Source: Streptomyces sp. ISL-1 (GTDB lineage: Bacteria > Actinomycetota > Actinomycetes > Streptomycetales > Streptomycetaceae). From it: a DNA stretch of 64,000 nucleotides. Numbering within the stretch: position 1 is the first letter of the stretch; each line of letters starts with the position of its first letter. Positions 63,152 through 64,000 of the stretch are shown here, one piece after another. The notes under the pieces were generated by a model that saw only the letters and a list, made by a program, of their open reading frames with translations, was not told the DNA's origin and made no database searches. The translations under genes were made by a program, and so were the position numbers. Where the stretch lies: NCBI RefSeq assembly GCF_018614585.1, contig NZ_JAGGOI010000029.1, positions 62,001-126,000 of the forward strand, read 5' to 3'.

Positions 63152-64000
63152 TCAGACCTTGACGTCGTCACCCGGCCGTCGTGTGCCCGGCCCCTCCATG
63201 GTGCACTCGGCCTCGCTCGCCTCCAAGGCTCGCGCACGCCGTCTGGCGAGGGGCGTCGCCAGCGCGGTCAGCGTCACGAAGATGGCTATGGCCAGCAGGA
63301 CGATCGTCGCGCCCGGCGGTACGTCCTGGTAGTACGAGGTGGCCGTTCCGGCCAGCGTGACGGCGATGCCGATCCCCACCGCCACCGCGAACGTCGCCTT
63401 GAACGACCGCGAAATCTGCTGAGCCGCGGCCACCGGCACCACCATCAACGCGCTGACCAGCAGCAGCCCTACCACCCGCATTGCCACACTGACGGTGACC
63501 GCCGCGGTCACGGCGATCAGCAGATTCAGCGCACGCACCGGCAGACCGGTCACGCGCGCGAACTCCTCGTCCTGGCTGATGGCGAACAGCTGCCTGCGCA
63601 GCCCCAGCGAGACCAGCACCACAAAGGCGGCGAGCACCGCTATCGCGGTGAGGTCCTCGTCGGAGACCGTGGACAGCGAACCGAACAGGAACGAGCTCAG
63701 ATTCGCGGTGGACCCGGCGTCCGAGATGTTGATCAGCAGGACGCCGCCCGCCATGCCGCCGTAGAAGAGCATCGCCAGCGCGATGTCGCCGCGGGTGCGT
63801 CCGTACGCCCGGATCAGCTCCATCGTGATCGCGCCCGCGACCGAGACGACCGTGGCCATCCATATCGGGTTGGTCGACAGCAGAAAGCCGAGGCCGACGC
63901 CGGTCAGCGCGACATGACCGATGCCGTCGCCCATCAGGGCCTGCCGCCGCTGCACCAGATAGATGCCGACGGCCGGCGCGGTGATGCCGACCAGCACGGC
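63152..64000 (-). CDS. znuB: Metal ABC transporter permease, probably ZnuB (5' end outside window)
   Basis: An ABC-3 family permease with about eight helices: the LMGDGIGHVALTGVGLGFLL segment is the family signature; further helices at VVSVAGAITMELI, LAMLFYGGMAGGVLL, VLAAFVVLVSLGL, VGLLLVSALMVVPVAA and IVLLAIAIFVTLTA. It ends with an Arg-rich and polar tail. Adjacent zur argues for zinc. The start lies beyond position 64000, so at least 282 residues are present. Confidence 0.9.
   Translation of the reverse strand, partial: AVLVGITAPAVGIYLVQRRQALMGDGIGHVALTGVGLGFLLSTNPIWMATVVSVAGAITMELIRAYGRTRGDIALAMLFYGGMAGGVLLINISDAGSTANLSSFLFGSLSTVSDEDLTAIAVLAAFVVLVSLGLRRQLFAISQDEEFARVTGLPVRALNLLIAVTAAVTVSVAMRVVGLLLVSALMVVPVAAAQQISRSFKATFAVAVGIGIAVTLAGTATSYYQDVPPGATIVLLAIAIFVTLTALATPLARRRARALEASEAECTMEGPGTRRPGDDVKV

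Overview
This is a Streptomyces (or very close actinomycete) chromosome segment. GC is very high with strong third-position bias, GTG and TTG starts are frequent, and the gene order is that of the streptomycete core: holA, rpsT and lepA, then hemW, hrcA, dnaJ and rsmE, then phoH, ybeY and era, then leuA, then recO, uppS and zur. No tRNA, rRNA or CRISPR array was found. Functions come from reading sequence motifs by eye; no database search was possible.

Layout. (1) 1-5777 is an accessory island. On the plus strand a DUF6879/DUF5753-HTH pair is followed by Cys-rich microproteins. On the minus strand a seven- or eight-gene operon of tiny genes, almost all joined by 4-bp overlaps, includes an HNH nuclease, a DUF6907 protein and several small membrane proteins. 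(2) 5927-11519 holds a ComEC-like competence protein, whose frame runs without a stop through the next gene, then an arylamine N-acetyltransferase, holA and rpsT. (3) 11732-15896 holds lepA, with a tandemly repeated 3' end, and an acyl-CoA ligase. (4) 15986-22888 is a signalling block: a response regulator, a hybrid histidine kinase with about eight HAMP modules, and a divergent SpoIIE-type phosphatase with its own kinase-like domain. (5) 22929-30126 holds hemW, a DUF3097 protein, a metallo-hydrolase, CIRCE-controlled hrcA-dnaJ, a nitronate monooxygenase and rsmE. (6) 30410-39906 holds a lipoprotein, tricorn protease, a HIT protein, RNase Z, an adenine/adenosine deaminase, a glucarate dehydratase-like enolase-superfamily enzyme and a PfkB kinase, separated by shuffled palindromic repeats. 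(7) 40046-45701 is the phoH-ybeY-CBS protein-YjbR cluster, a lipoprotein, a degenerate cytidine deaminase-like protein and era. (8) 45885-49302 holds a protealysin-type M4 protease with its emfourin inhibitor, and leuA behind a leucine-rich leader peptide. (9) 49671-54775 holds a TerB-like zinc protein, a ferredoxin-NADP reductase, a membrane protein, a DUF397 protein, an XRE regulator broken by an amber codon and two small ORFs. (10) 54893-57105 is an IS607-type element (serine recombinase plus a long TnpB) abutting a large PAS/GAF/SpoIIE phosphatase. (11) 59737-64000 holds vapBC, a DUF1905 protein, recO, uppS, zur and a zinc ABC permease cut by the window end.

How it works together. Most of the window is housekeeping: translation (lepA, rpsT, era, ybeY, rsmE, rnz), protein quality control (hrcA, dnaJ, tricorn), DNA replication and repair (holA, recO), cell wall lipid (uppS), zinc control (zur, permease) and leucine synthesis. 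It is interrupted by accessory pieces: the left island, the repeat-rich spacers, the XRE/DUF397 module, the IS607 element and the toxin-antitoxin pair. Several genes appear to be transcribed as leaderless messages, with a TANNNT-like -10 box 6-7 nt before the start codon.
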